Part shown: one piece after another, positions 28,875 through 39,534 of the stretch
Numbering within the stretch: position 1 is the first letter of the stretch
How the letters are laid out: every line of letters begins with the position of its first letter
Assembly: GCF_005877055.1 (NCBI RefSeq)
Contig: NZ_CP039424.1
Location: 2,232,001-2,296,000 of the forward strand
Origin: Citricoccus sp. SGAir0253
GTDB taxonomy: Bacteria; Actinomycetota; Actinomycetes; Actinomycetales; Micrococcaceae
Direction of reading: 5' to 3'
DNA length: 64,000 nucleotides
Position numbers and translations under genes: made by a program
Notes under the pieces: generated by a model
Database searches by the model: none
Told to the model about the DNA's origin: nothing
What the model saw: only the letters and a program-made list of their open reading frames with translations

Positions 28875-28880
28875 AGTATA
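28875..28880 (-). promoter_or_regulatory. -10 box TATACT upstream of the CNNM operon
   Basis: A near-consensus TATACT on the minus strand inside a long GC-rich stretch; no -35 hexamer is visible. It places the transcript start near 28868, about 155 nt before the first CNNM codon. Confidence 0.5.
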
Positions 28881-28928
28881 GGGGGCGGTCCTGCCCCGGG
28901 CGCCCCACCTGCGCCGACGCCGCCCCGC

Positions 28929-28959
28929 GACCCGGCGCGGGTCCCGGAGTGCCTCCGGG
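28929..28959 (-). terminator. Two short hairpins after guaB1
   Basis: GACCCG-GCG-CGGGTC (28929-28943) and CCCGGAG-TGC-CTCCGGG (28943-28959) lie back to back, 12 nt past the guaB1 stop on the minus strand. Confidence 0.5.
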
Positions 28960-28971
28960 CCGCCCCGGGCG

Positions 28972-30520
<1,549 letters not shown>

Positions 30521-30637
30521 GTCATGAGGCCCGCCCACGGACCGGACCGACCGGTCCGGCGACCACCGGACCGGGGCGGGGTGCAGGCGAAGATCCGCCG
30601 GTGAACCACACATGACTACGGAAGAGGCGTATCCACC

Positions 30638-33600
30638 GTGCCAGAACTGACCTCCGACCGGCTTTCCGCGGAGTTCCCCGGAAACGAATGGCTCGTCGCG
30701 GAGATCTACGACAAGTACAGGGCGGACAAGTCCTCCGTGGACGCCAAGTGGGTGGAGATCTTCGAGCGCCTCGAGGCCGACGGCCCCGCGGCGGGCGGCA
30801 CGTCCGCCCGCGTCCCGGCCGCCGCCACCAAGGAGGTCGTGCCGGAGGCCCCGCAGGACGCCGGCAAGCGCGGCCCCGCGGCCCCCGCCGGCGCCAACGG
30901 CGCCGCTCCGCAGTCCGCCCCGCGGACGGGCGCGACCGCGGCGCCCGCGAAGCCGGACCGGAAGCCCGCCGCCCCGGCGGCGAGGCCGGCCGAGCGCCAG
31001 CCCTCCGCCGCGCCGTCGGTGAAGAAGTCCGGCGCCCCGGCCACGGCCCCCGTGCCCTCCGAGCCGGAGAAGTCCAAGAAGAAGGGCACCACCGAGCCCG
31101 CCGAGGACGCCGTCACCCCGCTGCGCGGGATGGCCCGCGCCGTGGCCAAGAACATGGACGCCTCGCTGTCCATGCCCACCGCGACCACGGTGCGCGACGT
31201 GCCGGCCAAGCTGCTGATCGACAACCGGATCATCATCAACAACCACCTCAAGCGCACGCGCGGCGGCAAGGTGTCCTTCACGCACCTCATCGGCTACGCG
31301 CTGGTGCGGGCGCTGGCCCAGTACCCCGCGATGAACGTGCTCTACCGCGAGGTGGACGGCAAGCCCTCCGTCGTCCAGCCCGCCCACGTCAACTTCGGCC
31401 TGGCGATCGACCTGCCGCAGAAGGACGGCTCCCGCACGCTCGTGGTGCCGAACATCAAGGCCGCCGAGACCATGGACTTCATCGAGTTCTGGCGCTCGTA
31501 CGAGGACCTCGTCAAGCGGGGCCGGGACAACAAGCTGGCCCTGGACGACTACGCCGGCACCACCGTCTCGCTGACCAACCCGGGCGGCATCGGCACCGTG
31601 CACTCCGTGCCGCGGCTCTCCGAGGGCCAGGCCGCCATCATCGGCGTGGGCGCGCTGGACTACCCCGCCGAGTTCCAGGGCGCCTCCGAGAAGACCCTGA
31701 GCCGGCTGGCCGTCTCCAAGACGATCACGCTGACCTCCACCTACGACCACCGGGTCATCCAGGGCGCGGCCTCGGGCGAGTTCCTCAAGCTCATCCACGG
31801 CCTGCTGCTGGGCGAGCAGGACTTCTACGACGAGATCTTCGAGTCCCTGCGGATCCCCTACGAGCCGGTGCGCTGGAAGCCGGACGTCCAGGTCAACCCC
31901 GAGGACGAGATCAACAAGGTCGCCCGGATCCAGCAGCTGATCCACGCCTACCGCGTGCGCGGCCACCTGATCGCGGACGTGGACCCGCTCGAGTACACGA
32001 TGCGCCAGCACCCCGACCTGGACATCCTCCAGCACGGGCTGACCCTGTGGGACCTGGACCGCGAGTGGCCGACCGGCGGCTTCGGCGGCAAGACCATGCT
32101 GCCGCTGCGCAACATCCTCGGGGTCCTGCGGGACGCGTACTGCCGCAACACGGGCGTGGAGTACATGCACATCCAGGACCCGGCCGAGCGCAAGTGGTTC
32201 CAGGACGAGCTGGAGCACCCGTACTCCAAGCCCACCCGCGAGGAGCAGCTGCGCATCCTGGGCCGGCTCAACGCGGCCGAGGCCTTCGAGACGTTCCTGC
32301 AGACCAAGTTCGTCGGCCAGAAGCGGTTCTCCCTCGAGGGCGGCGAGTCGCTCATCGCCCTGCTGGACGGCGTGCTCTCCGGCGCGGCCGACCAGGGCCT
32401 GGAGGGCGTGGGCATCGGCATGGCCCACCGCGGCCGCCTCAACGTGCTGACCAACATCGCCGGCAAGACGTACGCCCAGGTCTTCCGCGAGTTCGAGGGC
32501 ACCGCGATCCCCGGCTCCGTCGAGGGCTCGGGGGACGTGAAGTACCACCTCGGCACCGAGGGCACGTTCATCTCCGACCGCGGCAACCGCACCAAGGTCT
32601 ACCTGGCCGCCAACCCGTCCCACCTCGAGGCCGTCAACCCGGTCCTGGAGGGCATGGTGCGAGCCAAGCAGGACCGGCTGGACCACGGCGGGCAGTCCGT
32701 GGATTCCTACTCCGTGCTGCCGATCCTCGTCCACGGCGACGCCGCCTTCGCGGGCCAGGGCGTGGTGGCCGAGACGCTGAACCTGTCCCAGCTGCGCGGC
32801 TACCGCACCGGCGGCACGATCCACGTGATCGTCAACAACCAGGTCGGCTTCACCACCCCGCCGTCCTCCGCCCGGTCCTCCGTCTACGCCACGGACGTGG
32901 CCAAGACCATCCAGGCGCCGATCTTCCACGTCAACGGCGACGATCCCGAGTCCGTGGTCCGCGTGGCCCAGCTGGCCTTCCAGTACCGGCAGCGGTTCAA
33001 CAAGGACGTCGTCATCGACCTCATCTGCTACCGGCGCCGCGGGCACAACGAGGGCGACGACCCCTCGATGACCCAGCCGCGCATGTACAACCTCATCGAG
33101 CAGAAGCGCTCCGTGCGCAAGCTGTACGTGGAGAACCTCGTCGGCCGCGGCGACATCACGCAGGACGAGGCCGACTCGGCGCTCAAGGACTACCAGCAGC
33201 GCCTGGAGCGGGTGTTCGCGGAGACCCACGAGGCCCAGACCTCCCCGCTGCCGGTCGTCGGCGCCGGGCTCGAGACGCCCTCGCGGGAGGTCCACCACGG
33301 CCGCCAGGCCCCGGACGGCACCCGCATCAGCGAGCAGGTCCTGCAGCGGATCGGCGAGGCCCACCTGGAGATCCCGGAGGGCTTCACCGTCCACCCCAAG
33401 CTCCGCTCGCTGCTGGAGAAGCGCGCCAAGATGGCCGTCAACGGGGACATCGACTGGGGCTTCGCCGAGCTGGCCGCGTTCGGCTCGCTGCTGCTCGAGG
33501 GCGTGCCGGTCCGGCTCGCCGGCCAGGACTCGCGCCGCGGCACCTTCGTGCAGCGCCACGCGGTGTTCCACGACCGGATCACCGACGACGAGTGGACGCC

Positions 33601-34462
33601 GCTGAAGAACCTCTCGGCCGACCAGGCGAAGTTCTGGGTCTACGACTCCCTGCTCAGCGAGTACGCGGCGATGGGCTTCGAGTACGGCTACTCCGTGGAG
33701 CGCCCCGACGCCCTCGTCCTGTGGGAGGCGCAGTTCGGCGACTTCGTCAACGGCGCGCAGACCATGATCGACGAGTTCCTGTCCTCCTCCGAGCAGAAGT
33801 GGGGCCAGCACTCCTCGCTGGTGCTGCTGCTGCCGCACGGCTACGAGGGCCAGGGGCCGGACCACTCCTCCGCGCGGATCGAGCGCTTCCTGCAGATGTG
33901 CGCCCAGGAGAACATGCGCGTGGCCAACCCCTCCACCGGGGCCAACCACTTCCACCTGCTGCGCGAGCAGGCCTACGCCCGCCCGCGCCGGCCGCTGATC
34001 GTCTTCACGCCGAAGCAGCTGCTGCGCCTGAAGGCGGCCGCCTCGCCGGTGGAGGACTTCACCCGCGGCCGGTTCCAGGCCGTGATCCCGGACCGCGAGG
34101 TCGGGCAGGACGCGGACAAGGTGCTGCTGGTCTCCGGCCGGCTGTACTACGACCTGCTGGCCCGGCGCGCCAAGGACAAGGACGACCGCACCGCGATCGT
34201 CCGGGTCGAGCAGCTCTACCCGCTGCCGGACCGGGAGATCGCGGCGGAGCTGGAGAAGTACCCGGACGCCCAGGTCACCTGGGTCCAGGACGAGCCGGCG
34301 AACCAGGGCCCGGGCCCCTTCATGGAGCTCAACCTGTTCCCGCGGCTGGACCGCGAGGTCCGGTTCGTCTCCCGGCCCGCCTCGGCCTCCACCGCGGCCG
34401 GCTCGAAGACCCGCCACGACCAGGAGGCGTCGGTCCTGCTGGACCAGGCCTTCGCCCGCTGA
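30638..34462 (+). CDS. kgd: Multifunctional 2-oxoglutarate decarboxylase/dehydrogenase (E2-E1 fusion)
   Basis: A 1274-residue thiamine diphosphate enzyme at the 2-oxoglutarate step of the TCA cycle. It can decarboxylate 2-oxoglutarate to succinic semialdehyde or act as E1 of the dehydrogenase complex. The conserved N-terminus ([19 protein letters not shown]) is followed by an Ala/Pro/Lys-rich linker to about 160. An E2-like succinyltransferase domain then reaches about 385, with YDHRVIQGA near 368. The E1 part holds the TPP-binding [19 protein letters not shown] and [12 protein letters not shown]. This fused layout is diagnostic of Actinobacteria. GTG at 30638 follows GGAAGAGG. Confidence 0.97.
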   Translation: MPELTSDRLSAEFPGNEWLVAEIYDKYRADKSSVDAKWVEIFERLEADGPAAGGTSARVPAAATKEVVPEAPQDAGKRGPAAPAGANGAAPQSAPRTGATAAPAKPDRKPAAPAARPAERQPSAAPSVKKSGAPATAPVPSEPEKSKKKGTTEPAEDAVTPLRGMARAVAKNMDASLSMPTATTVRDVPAKLLIDNRIIINNHLKRTRGGKVSFTHLIGYALVRALAQYPAMNVLYREVDGKPSVVQPAHVNFGLAIDLPQKDGSRTLVVPNIKAAETMDFIEFWRSYEDLVKRGRDNKLALDDYAGTTVSLTNPGGIGTVHSVPRLSEGQAAIIGVGALDYPAEFQGASEKTLSRLAVSKTITLTSTYDHRVIQGAASGEFLKLIHGLLLGEQDFYDEIFESLRIPYEPVRWKPDVQVNPEDEINKVARIQQLIHAYRVRGHLIADVDPLEYTMRQHPDLDILQHGLTLWDLDREWPTGGFGGKTMLPLRNILGVLRDAYCRNTGVEYMHIQDPAERKWFQDELEHPYSKPTREEQLRILGRLNAAEAFETFLQTKFVGQKRFSLEGGESLIALLDGVLSGAADQGLEGVGIGMAHRGRLNVLTNIAGKTYAQVFREFEGTAIPGSVEGSGDVKYHLGTEGTFISDRGNRTKVYLAANPSHLEAVNPVLEGMVRAKQDRLDHGGQSVDSYSVLPILVHGDAAFAGQGVVAETLNLSQLRGYRTGGTIHVIVNNQVGFTTPPSSARSSVYATDVAKTIQAPIFHVNGDDPESVVRVAQLAFQYRQRFNKDVVIDLICYRRRGHNEGDDPSMTQPRMYNLIEQKRSVRKLYVENLVGRGDITQDEADSALKDYQQRLERVFAETHEAQTSPLPVVGAGLETPSREVHHGRQAPDGTRISEQVLQRIGEAHLEIPEGFTVHPKLRSLLEKRAKMAVNGDIDWGFAELAAFGSLLLEGVPVRLAGQDSRRGTFVQRHAVFHDRITDDEWTPLKNLSADQAKFWVYDSLLSEYAAMGFEYGYSVERPDALVLWEAQFGDFVNGAQTMIDEFLSSSEQKWGQHSSLVLLLPHGYEGQGPDHSSARIERFLQMCAQENMRVANPSTGANHFHLLREQAYARPRRPLIVFTPKQLLRLKAAASPVEDFTRGRFQAVIPDREVGQDADKVLLVSGRLYYDLLARRAKDKDDRTAIVRVEQLYPLPDREIAAELEKYPDAQVTWVQDEPANQGPGPFMELNLFPRLDREVRFVSRPASASTAAGSKTRHDQEASVLLDQAFAR

Positions 34463-34517
34463 CACACCACTGGGGACGCCCCGGGCCCTCGCGCCCGCGG
34501 CCGGGTCCCCCACCGGG

Positions 34518-34553
34518 GTTCGGCCCGGCCGCCACGAGGCGGCCGGGCCGAAC
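34518..34553 (+). terminator. kgd terminator hairpin
   Basis: A perfect 16-bp stem: GTTCGGCCCGGCCGCC (34518-34533), loop ACGA, complement at 34538-34553, 55 nt past the kgd stop. No U-tract. Confidence 0.75.
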
Positions 34554-34570
34554 GCACGGAGGGGCCTTGC

Positions 34571-34576
34571 TACAGT
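34571..34576 (+). promoter_or_regulatory. -10 box TACAGT before the SGNH-like gene
   Basis: TACAGT lies between the kgd terminator and the ribosome site GAAAGG of the SGNH-like gene, so that gene probably has its own short-leader transcript. Confidence 0.45.
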
Positions 34577-34604
34577 GGCGACCACCGCAATCGAAAGGTA
34601 TACC

Positions 34605-35207
34605 GTGGAGATTCGTCGGATCCGCATCGCGTCCGTCGGCAATGAACTGCTGGCGGGCGTGGGCGACCCCCGCGCCCTGGGCTGGCTGGGCCGCGTGCTC
34701 GCCAAGACCTCGGCCCCCGGGGTCCAGCTCGAGAGCTACGTGCTGGCCCGCCCCGGCGAGGGCACGGAGGCGCTGTCCCATCGCTGGCAGTCGGAGACGG
34801 CCCTGCGCTACTCCCCCGACACCGAGAACCGGCTCGTGATCGGCCTGTCCGACCTCGACCTGGACCTCGAGTCCTCCACGGCCCGCGCCCGGCTCAACCT
34901 GGCGAACATCCTGGACCGGGCGGCCCAGGCGGACATCGCGACCCTCGTGGTCGGCCCCGTGCCGTCCCTCGACGGGGAGCGCAACGCCCGGCTCTCCGAG
35001 CTCAACGCCGCCTACATGGACGTCGCGGACCGCCGTCACCACTACTACGTGGACACCTTCACCCCGCTCGTGAACCACGAGCAGTGGCGCAACGACCTCG
35101 CCGCCGGCCAGGGGATGCCGGGCCAGGCCGGCTACGGGCTCATCGCGTGGCTCGTGCTGCACCGCGGCTGGTACCAGTGGCTCAACGTGCCGGAGCCCAC
35201 GGCCTAG
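34605..35207 (+). CDS. SGNH-fold protein lacking the catalytic residues
   Basis: A 200-residue protein with the overall pattern of actinobacterial GDSL/SGNH hydrolases: block I, then VVGPVPSLDGERNARLSELN and a C-terminal GQAGYGLIAWL. In block I the usual GDS-x3-GVGDP reads GNELLAGVGDP, so the nucleophile serine is Glu14. At the C-terminus the usual DGxHP reads GQGMPG, so the catalytic His is missing (Met171) and Asp is Gln. It is therefore probably a pseudoenzyme. GTG at 34605 has GAAAGG upstream; an earlier in-frame GTG at 34575 overlaps the -10 box. It follows kgd after a strong terminator. Confidence 0.8.
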   Translation: MEIRRIRIASVGNELLAGVGDPRALGWLGRVLAKTSAPGVQLESYVLARPGEGTEALSHRWQSETALRYSPDTENRLVIGLSDLDLDLESSTARARLNLANILDRAAQADIATLVVGPVPSLDGERNARLSELNAAYMDVADRRHHYYVDTFTPLVNHEQWRNDLAAGQGMPGQAGYGLIAWLVLHRGWYQWLNVPEPTA

Positions 35208-35338
35208 CCCCCTCCCCCTCGCCGCCGTCCCTGCCCGCCGCCAGTGCCCCATTCCCCCGGTCCCGACGGCGGCCGGACAGGTCCCGGGGGCGCCCGGTCC
35301 GCTTTGTGGCGCGAGGGGAGCGTGTGAGAAACTGGATG

Positions 35339-35364
35339 GTGCTGTCACGCTCCCGGGACAGCAC
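35339..35364 (+). other. Hairpin in the 5' UTR of the bL37 gene
   Basis: GTGCTGTC (35339-35346) pairs with GACAGCAC (35357-35364) across a ten-base loop, about 50 nt before the bL37 start. It could be a site for autogenous control or an upstream terminator for the SGNH-like gene. Confidence 0.45.
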
Positions 35365-35416
35365 TGGAACGCGCCCGTGCGGCGCGGGTCCGTTCCCACC
35401 ACCGGAAGGAAACGCG

Positions 35417-35491
35417 ATGAGCAAGCGTGGACGCAAGCGGCGCGATCGCCGCAAGAACGGCGCCAACCACGGCCGGCGGCCCAACTCCTGA
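35417..35491 (+). CDS. Ribosomal protein bL37
   Basis: A 24-codon gene beginning MSKRGRKRRDRRKNGANH and ending RPNS. Both length and sequence match the tiny actinobacterial large-subunit protein bL37 (AURKAIP1/COX24-like) seen in mycobacterial ribosome structures. ATG at 35417 has GGAAGGA eight bases upstream. It is easily missed by gene finders because of its size. It stands alone between an upstream hairpin and a strong terminator. Confidence 0.93.
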   Translation: MSKRGRKRRDRRKNGANHGRRPNS

Positions 35492-35522
35492 GGCCCCGCC
35501 GGCGGCACCGCCACCGGAACGT

Positions 35523-35572
35523 ACAGACCCCGCCGATCGGGACGGCCAGCCGTCCGCCCCGGCGGGGTCTGT
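35523..35572 (+). terminator. bL37 terminator
   Basis: A perfect 12-bp stem, ACAGACCCCGCC (35523-35534) with its complement at 35561-35572, ends in TGTTGCGT on the plus strand. Confidence 0.75.
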
Positions 35573-35577
35573 TGCGT

Positions 35578-35597
35578 CCCGGGCCGGACGGCCCGGG
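35578..35597 (-). terminator. rsrA terminator
   Basis: CCCGGGCCG-GA-CGGCCCGGG (35578-35597), 12 nt past the rsrA stop. It is back to back with the bL37 terminator. Confidence 0.6.
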
Positions 35598-35609
35598 CGG
35601 CGTGCGGGT

Positions 35610-35876
35610 CTAGTGGCCCGCCTCGACCCGCAGCTGGCTGATCCGGGTCATGATGCTCACCTTCAGCGTCTCCGGCGCCTTCTCCGAGCAGCTCCGCCGC
35701 ACCACGGAGCGGATGATGCACTCCAGGTCGTACTCGTGCGCGCAGTCGGGGCACTCCTCGAGGTGACTGCGCACCTCCTCCAGGTCACGGTGCGTCAGCG
35801 CCCCGTCCAGGTACTCGTACAACCGCTGGATGCGGGCGTCCTCACAGTCGCCGATCCTCTGGCAGTCCGCGCTCAT
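35610..35876 (-). CDS. rsrA: Zinc anti-sigma factor RsrA
   Basis: An 88-residue redox-sensitive anti-sigma factor that holds SigR inactive until disulfide stress releases zinc. The zinc anti-sigma motif is His38-x3-Cys42-x2-Cys45 (HLEECPDC), with Cys11 as the extra redox cysteine, the same layout as in Streptomyces RsrA. Its ATG overlaps the sigR stop (ATGA), so the pair is coupled and made in proportion. Confidence 0.94.
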   Translation of the reverse strand: MSADCQRIGDCEDARIQRLYEYLDGALTHRDLEEVRSHLEECPDCAHEYDLECIIRSVVRRSCSEKAPETLKVSIMTRISQLRVEAGH

Positions 35877-36703
35877 CTGCCCGCCTCCTGTCCTTCGTTC
35901 CCGCCGGTGGCGCCGGCATCGGGTTCCGTCGTGGTGGTCTCCCGGGCCGCCGTGGCGGCCTTGCGGGACTGGGTCTTCCGGGGCGCCTTCGCGGGCTTGT
36001 CCTCCACCCGGATGCCGCGGTCGCGCGCGTAATCCGTCAACAGCCCGCGCAGCAGCTTGCGCCCGCGGTGCAGGCGGCTCATCACCGTGCCGATCGGGAT
36101 GTCGAGGATCTCCGCGATCTCCTTGTACGCGAAGCCCTCCACGTCCGCGAAGTACACGGCGAGCCGGAACTCCTCGGGGATGGCCTGCAGGGCGTCCTTG
36201 ACGTCCGAGTCCGGCAGGTGGTCCAGCGCCTCGGTCTCGGCCGAGCGCAGCCCGGACGAGGTGTGCTCGGCGGCCTGGGCCATCTGCCAGTCCTCGACCG
36301 TGTCGGTCGTGGCCTGCTGCGGCTGGCGCTGGCGCTTGCGGTACAGGTTGATGTACGTGTTCGTCAGGATCCGGTACAGCCAGGCCTTGAGGTTCGTGCC
36401 GGGGCGGTACTGGTGGAAGGACGAGTACGCCTTGGTGAACGCCTCCTGCACGAGGTCCTCGGCGTCCTGCGGGTTGCGCGTCATGCGCATCGCGGCGGAG
36501 TACAGCTGGTCCACGTACTCCAGGGCGTCGCGCTCGAAGCGCTCGCGCCGGGCGGCATCGGACTCCGTGTCGAGGTCCACGTCCGGGTCATCGTGGTCGG
36601 CGGGGACCTGGGCGGTGTTGTGCGTTTCCATCGCCGCCCAGTCTACGTCCGCGGGGCCCTCGCGGACGGGGCGCTCGGCGAGGGCGGTCGCGGCGGGGGC
36701 CAT
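35873..36703 (-). CDS. sigR: ECF sigma factor SigR/SigH type, two possible starts
   Basis: An RNA polymerase sigma factor for thiol-oxidative stress. Region 2 includes [20 protein letters not shown] and [13 protein letters not shown]; region 4 includes [24 protein letters not shown]. The C-terminus is a charged tail. There are two credible starts. ATG 36703 (276 residues) has a strong GAGGAAGGA site. ATG 36631 (252 residues) has TAGACT ending eight bases upstream and no ribosome site, so it may be leaderless. Streptomyces makes a long unstable and a short stable SigR from two promoters, and this layout could do the same. It is divergent from aroA and coupled to rsrA. Confidence 0.93.
   Translation of the reverse strand: MAPAATALAERPVREGPADVDWAAMETHNTAQVPADHDDPDVDLDTESDAARRERFERDALEYVDQLYSAAMRMTRNPQDAEDLVQEAFTKAYSSFHQYRPGTNLKAWLYRILTNTYINLYRKRQRQPQQATTDTVEDWQMAQAAEHTSSGLRSAETEALDHLPDSDVKDALQAIPEEFRLAVYFADVEGFAYKEIAEILDIPIGTVMSRLHRGRKLLRGLLTDYARDRGIRVEDKPAKAPRKTQSRKAATAARETTTTEPDAGATGGNEGQEAGR
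36640..36645 (-). promoter_or_regulatory. Internal -10 box for a short SigR
   Basis: TAGACT (36645-36640, minus strand) followed by GGGCGGCG and ATG at 36631. It lies inside the coding sequence of the long form. Confidence 0.45.
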
Positions 36704-36787
36704 GGTCCGTCCTTCCTCGCCGGCGGGGCCACACCGTGCCGGTGCCGCCCCCGCGGCGCTGCCGTGGGTGCTGGGGTCGCCCGGTAC

Positions 36788-36813
36788 AGCAATCCACCCG
36801 GCGCGGATATTCC
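36788..36813 (-). promoter_or_regulatory. Candidate sigma-R promoter of sigR
   Basis: Minus strand: GGAAT (36813-36809), 18 nt, then GCT (36790-36788). The sigma-R consensus is GGAAT-N18/19-GTT, so there is one mismatch in the -10 element. It would start a transcript about 80 nt before the long-form ATG and give positive autoregulation. Confidence 0.5.
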
Positions 36814-36817
36814 GCGC
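36801..36817. promoter_or_regulatory. Inverted repeat between sigR and aroA promoters
   Basis: GCGCGGA-TAT-TCCGCGC is a perfect 7-bp-arm dyad. It contains the GGAAT of the sigR promoter on one strand and sits at the -35 position for the aroA -10 box on the other, so a protein bound here would affect both. Confidence 0.5.
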
Positions 36818-36821
36818 CCGG

Positions 36822-36827
36822 TATCGT
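36822..36827 (+). promoter_or_regulatory. Leaderless-type -10 box of aroA
   Basis: TATCGT, then GGACGG, then the GTG start at 36834, with no ribosome site. Confidence 0.55.
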
Positions 36828-36833
36828 GGACGG

Positions 36834-38243
36834 GTGACGAGTACAGCCCCGACCCCGCCGCTGCCCGACCCCTGGCCCGCCCCCGAGCCCCACGGTCCGG
36901 TGCGCGGGACGGTCCGCGTGCCGGGCTCGAAGTCCCTCACGAACCGCTACCTCGTCCTGGCCGCCCTGGCCGAGGGCCCCAGCGTGCTGCGCGGCGTCCT
37001 GGACAGCCGGGACTCGCGGCTGATGATCGCCGCGCTGGAGTCGCTGGGCGCCACCGTGCGCCCCGCCGGCGAGGGCGCGGTGCGCGTCACCCCCCTCCCC
37101 GACGGCGGCGCGGCGGGCCCCGCCGACGGTGGCGCGGCCGGCGACCGCACGATCGACTGCGGGCTGGCCGGCACCGTCATGCGCTTCGTCCCGCCGGTGG
37201 CCGCCCTCGTGGCCGGCACGAGCCACTTCACCGGCGACGCCTCCGCCCTGGCCCGGCCCATGGGCCCGGTCCTGGCCGGGCTGGCCGCGCTCGGCGTGGC
37301 CGTGGACGGCCCGGGCACCGCCGGCGGCACGCTGCCCTTCTCCGTGCGCGGCACGGGGCGCGTGGAGGGCGGCCGGGTCGAGGTGGACGCCTCCGGCTCC
37401 AGCCAGTTCGTCTCCGCCCTGCTGCTGGCCGCCCCGCGGTTCCGGCACGGGCTGCACCTGGTGCACACCGGCGCCGCGGTGCCCAGCCCCGAGCACGTGG
37501 CGATGACCGTGGCGGTGCTGCGCCGCTGCGGCGTCGCGGTCGACGACTCGGTCCCCGGTCAGTGGCGGGTGTCCCCCGGCCCCATCAGCGCCCTGGACCT
37601 GGCCGTGGAGCCGGACCTGTCCAACGCGGGGCCGTTCCTGGCCGCCGCGGTCGCCACCGGCGGCAGCGTCTCGGTGCCGGACTGGCCCGCGCGGACCACC
37701 CAGATCGGGGACCGCTGGCGCACGATCCTGCCCGCCTTCGGCGCCACCGTCGACTTCGCCCCGGACGCCTCCGGGCACGCCGGGACGCTCACGGTGACGG
37801 GGACGGTCGGCGAGGACGGGCACCCGCGGATCACCGCCCCGGGCGACCTGCCGGACACCGGCGAGCTCGCGCCCACGGTCGCGGCGCTGTGCCTGCTGGC
37901 GGACGGCCCCGGCCGGCTGAGCCGGATCGGCCAGCTGCGCGGCCACGAGACCGACCGGCTCGCGGCCCTCGCCGCCGAGTCGCGGCGGCTGGGCGGCGTG
38001 GTCGAGGAGGGCGCCGACCACCTCGGCTTCCACGCGGACGGCCGCCCGGCCCGGCTGCACGGTGCGGTGCTGGAGACCTACGAGGACCACCGGATGGCGA
38101 CCTTCGCCGCCGTCGTGGGCCTCGCCGTCCCCGGGGTGCTGGTGCGGGACGTCGGCACCACCGCCAAGACGATGCCCGACTTCCCGCGGATGTGGTCGGC
38201 CCTCGTGGCCGGCACGGCCGGGGCCGGCGGGGCCGGGGCATGA
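36834..38243 (+). CDS. aroA: 5-enolpyruvylshikimate-3-phosphate synthase
   Basis: A 469-residue shikimate-pathway enzyme that adds the enolpyruvyl group of PEP to shikimate-3-phosphate. Family motifs are visible: [16 protein letters not shown] near residue 32, GLAGTVMRF near 107, [13 protein letters not shown] near 187, and the C-terminal [21 protein letters not shown] at 36834 is supported by the TATCGT box six bases upstream. Its stop overlaps the rsgA start (ATGA). The sigR-aroA divergent arrangement is common in Actinobacteria. Confidence 0.96.
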   Translation: MTSTAPTPPLPDPWPAPEPHGPVRGTVRVPGSKSLTNRYLVLAALAEGPSVLRGVLDSRDSRLMIAALESLGATVRPAGEGAVRVTPLPDGGAAGPADGGAAGDRTIDCGLAGTVMRFVPPVAALVAGTSHFTGDASALARPMGPVLAGLAALGVAVDGPGTAGGTLPFSVRGTGRVEGGRVEVDASGSSQFVSALLLAAPRFRHGLHLVHTGAAVPSPEHVAMTVAVLRRCGVAVDDSVPGQWRVSPGPISALDLAVEPDLSNAGPFLAAAVATGGSVSVPDWPARTTQIGDRWRTILPAFGATVDFAPDASGHAGTLTVTGTVGEDGHPRITAPGDLPDTGELAPTVAALCLLADGPGRLSRIGQLRGHETDRLAALAAESRRLGGVVEEGADHLGFHADGRPARLHGAVLETYEDHRMATFAAVVGLAVPGVLVRDVGTTAKTMPDFPRMWSALVAGTAGAGGAGA

Positions 38244-39472
38244 GCCGGCCGGGCCGTGGCTTCGATCCCTCTCGCTGGGACGAGTCGGACGTGCGCGCCC
38301 GGCCGAGCAAGCGGGGCTCGCGGCCGCGGACCAAGGACCGGCCCGCGCACGAGGACGCCGTCACCGGGCGCGTCGTCACGGTGGACCGGGGGCGGTACAC
38401 GGTGCACCTGCCCGGCCGCGAGGGGTTCCGCACGGTCACGGCCATGCGCGCCAAGGAGCTGCGCCGCCAGCCCGTGGTGACCGGGGACCTGGTCGGCGTC
38501 GTCGGCGACCTCTCCGGGGGCGAGGGCACGCTGGCCCGCATCGTGCGGATCGAGGACCGCAGCACCGTGCTGCGGCGCTCCGCGGACGACTCGGACGCCT
38601 ACGAGCGCGTCGTGGTGGCCAACGTGGACACCCTCGTGATCATGGTGGCCGCCGCCAACCCCGAGCCGCGGACCGGCTTCATCGACCGCGCCCTCGTCGC
38701 CGCCTACGACGCGGGCATCGAGCCGGTGCTGTGCATCACCAAGACCGACCTGCGGGACCCCGCCGGCCTGCTGGCGCACTACCGCCACCTGGACCTGGAG
38801 GTGCTCACCTCGGGCGCCGCCGCCCCGGCCACGGCCGGACCGGCGGCCGGCGACGCCGCGCTGGACCCCGCCCTGCTCGCCGCCCTCCGGACCCGGCTGG
38901 AGGGCCACGTCTCCGTGCTCGTGGGCCCGTCCGGCGTCGGGAAGTCCACGCTGCTCAACGCCCTGACCGGCACGCGGCGGGCCACGGGCCACGTCAACGC
39001 GGTCACCGGCCGGGGCCGGCACACCTCCTCCTCCGCGCTGGCCATCCCGCTGCCGGCCGCCGGCGAGGACCCGGACACGGGCGACCCCTCGTCCTGGCTC
39101 GTGGACACCCCCGGCATCCGCTCCTTCGGCCTCGGCCTCGTGGACCGCGACCGCGTGGTGGAGGCCTTCGAGGACCTCGCCCCCGCCCTGGCCGACTGCC
39201 CGCGCGGCTGCACGCACGCCGAGGGCGAGCCCGGCTGCGCCCTCGACGGCTGGGTCGCCGCCGGCAACGCCGGGGTCTCCGGCCCGGAGCGCCTGGCCTC
39301 CCTGCGCCGGCTGCTGGACGGGCGGTCGGACGGGCGGGCGGACGCACGGGCGGACGCCCGCGGCGAGGTCCCTCCCGAGGCGCGCGGCGACGTCCCGTCC
39401 GGGGACCCGGCCGACGGCACCGGCGACGCCGGTGCGGGGGCGGACGGGCGCGAGAGCCCCGCCGGCCGCTGA
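38240..39472 (+). CDS. rsgA: Ribosome small-subunit GTPase RsgA
   Basis: A 410-residue circularly permuted GTPase that checks late 30S assembly. An OB-fold (about 40-110) precedes the G domain with motifs in permuted order: TKTD (G4), GPSGVGKST (G1) and DTPG (G3). A zinc motif follows in DCPRGCTHAEGEPGC. The last 45 residues are an Asp/Arg/Ala-rich tail with RADARADARGE. It overlaps aroA and is followed by hisN after 62 nt. Confidence 0.94.
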   Translation: MSRPGRGFDPSRWDESDVRARPSKRGSRPRTKDRPAHEDAVTGRVVTVDRGRYTVHLPGREGFRTVTAMRAKELRRQPVVTGDLVGVVGDLSGGEGTLARIVRIEDRSTVLRRSADDSDAYERVVVANVDTLVIMVAAANPEPRTGFIDRALVAAYDAGIEPVLCITKTDLRDPAGLLAHYRHLDLEVLTSGAAAPATAGPAAGDAALDPALLAALRTRLEGHVSVLVGPSGVGKSTLLNALTGTRRATGHVNAVTGRGRHTSSSALAIPLPAAGEDPDTGDPSSWLVDTPGIRSFGLGLVDRDRVVEAFEDLAPALADCPRGCTHAEGEPGCALDGWVAAGNAGVSGPERLASLRRLLDGRSDGRADARADARGEVPPEARGDVPSGDPADGTGDAGAGADGRESPAGR

Positions 39473-39521
39473 GCCGCGGGCCCGCACCGTGCCGGTGGCC
39501 GGGGGCGGGCCGGCCCCACGG

Positions 39522-39527
39522 TAGCGT
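39522..39527 (+). promoter_or_regulatory. Leaderless-type -10 box of hisN
   Basis: TAGCGT, seven bases (TGCCTGC), then ATG at 39535, no ribosome site. Confidence 0.5.
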
Positions 39528-39534
39528 TGCCTGC

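Noticed and set aside
34575-34605. Upstream GTG start for the SGNH-like protein
   Set aside because: It overlaps the TACAGT -10 box and has no ribosome site, whereas GTG 34605 has GAAAGG at a good distance.
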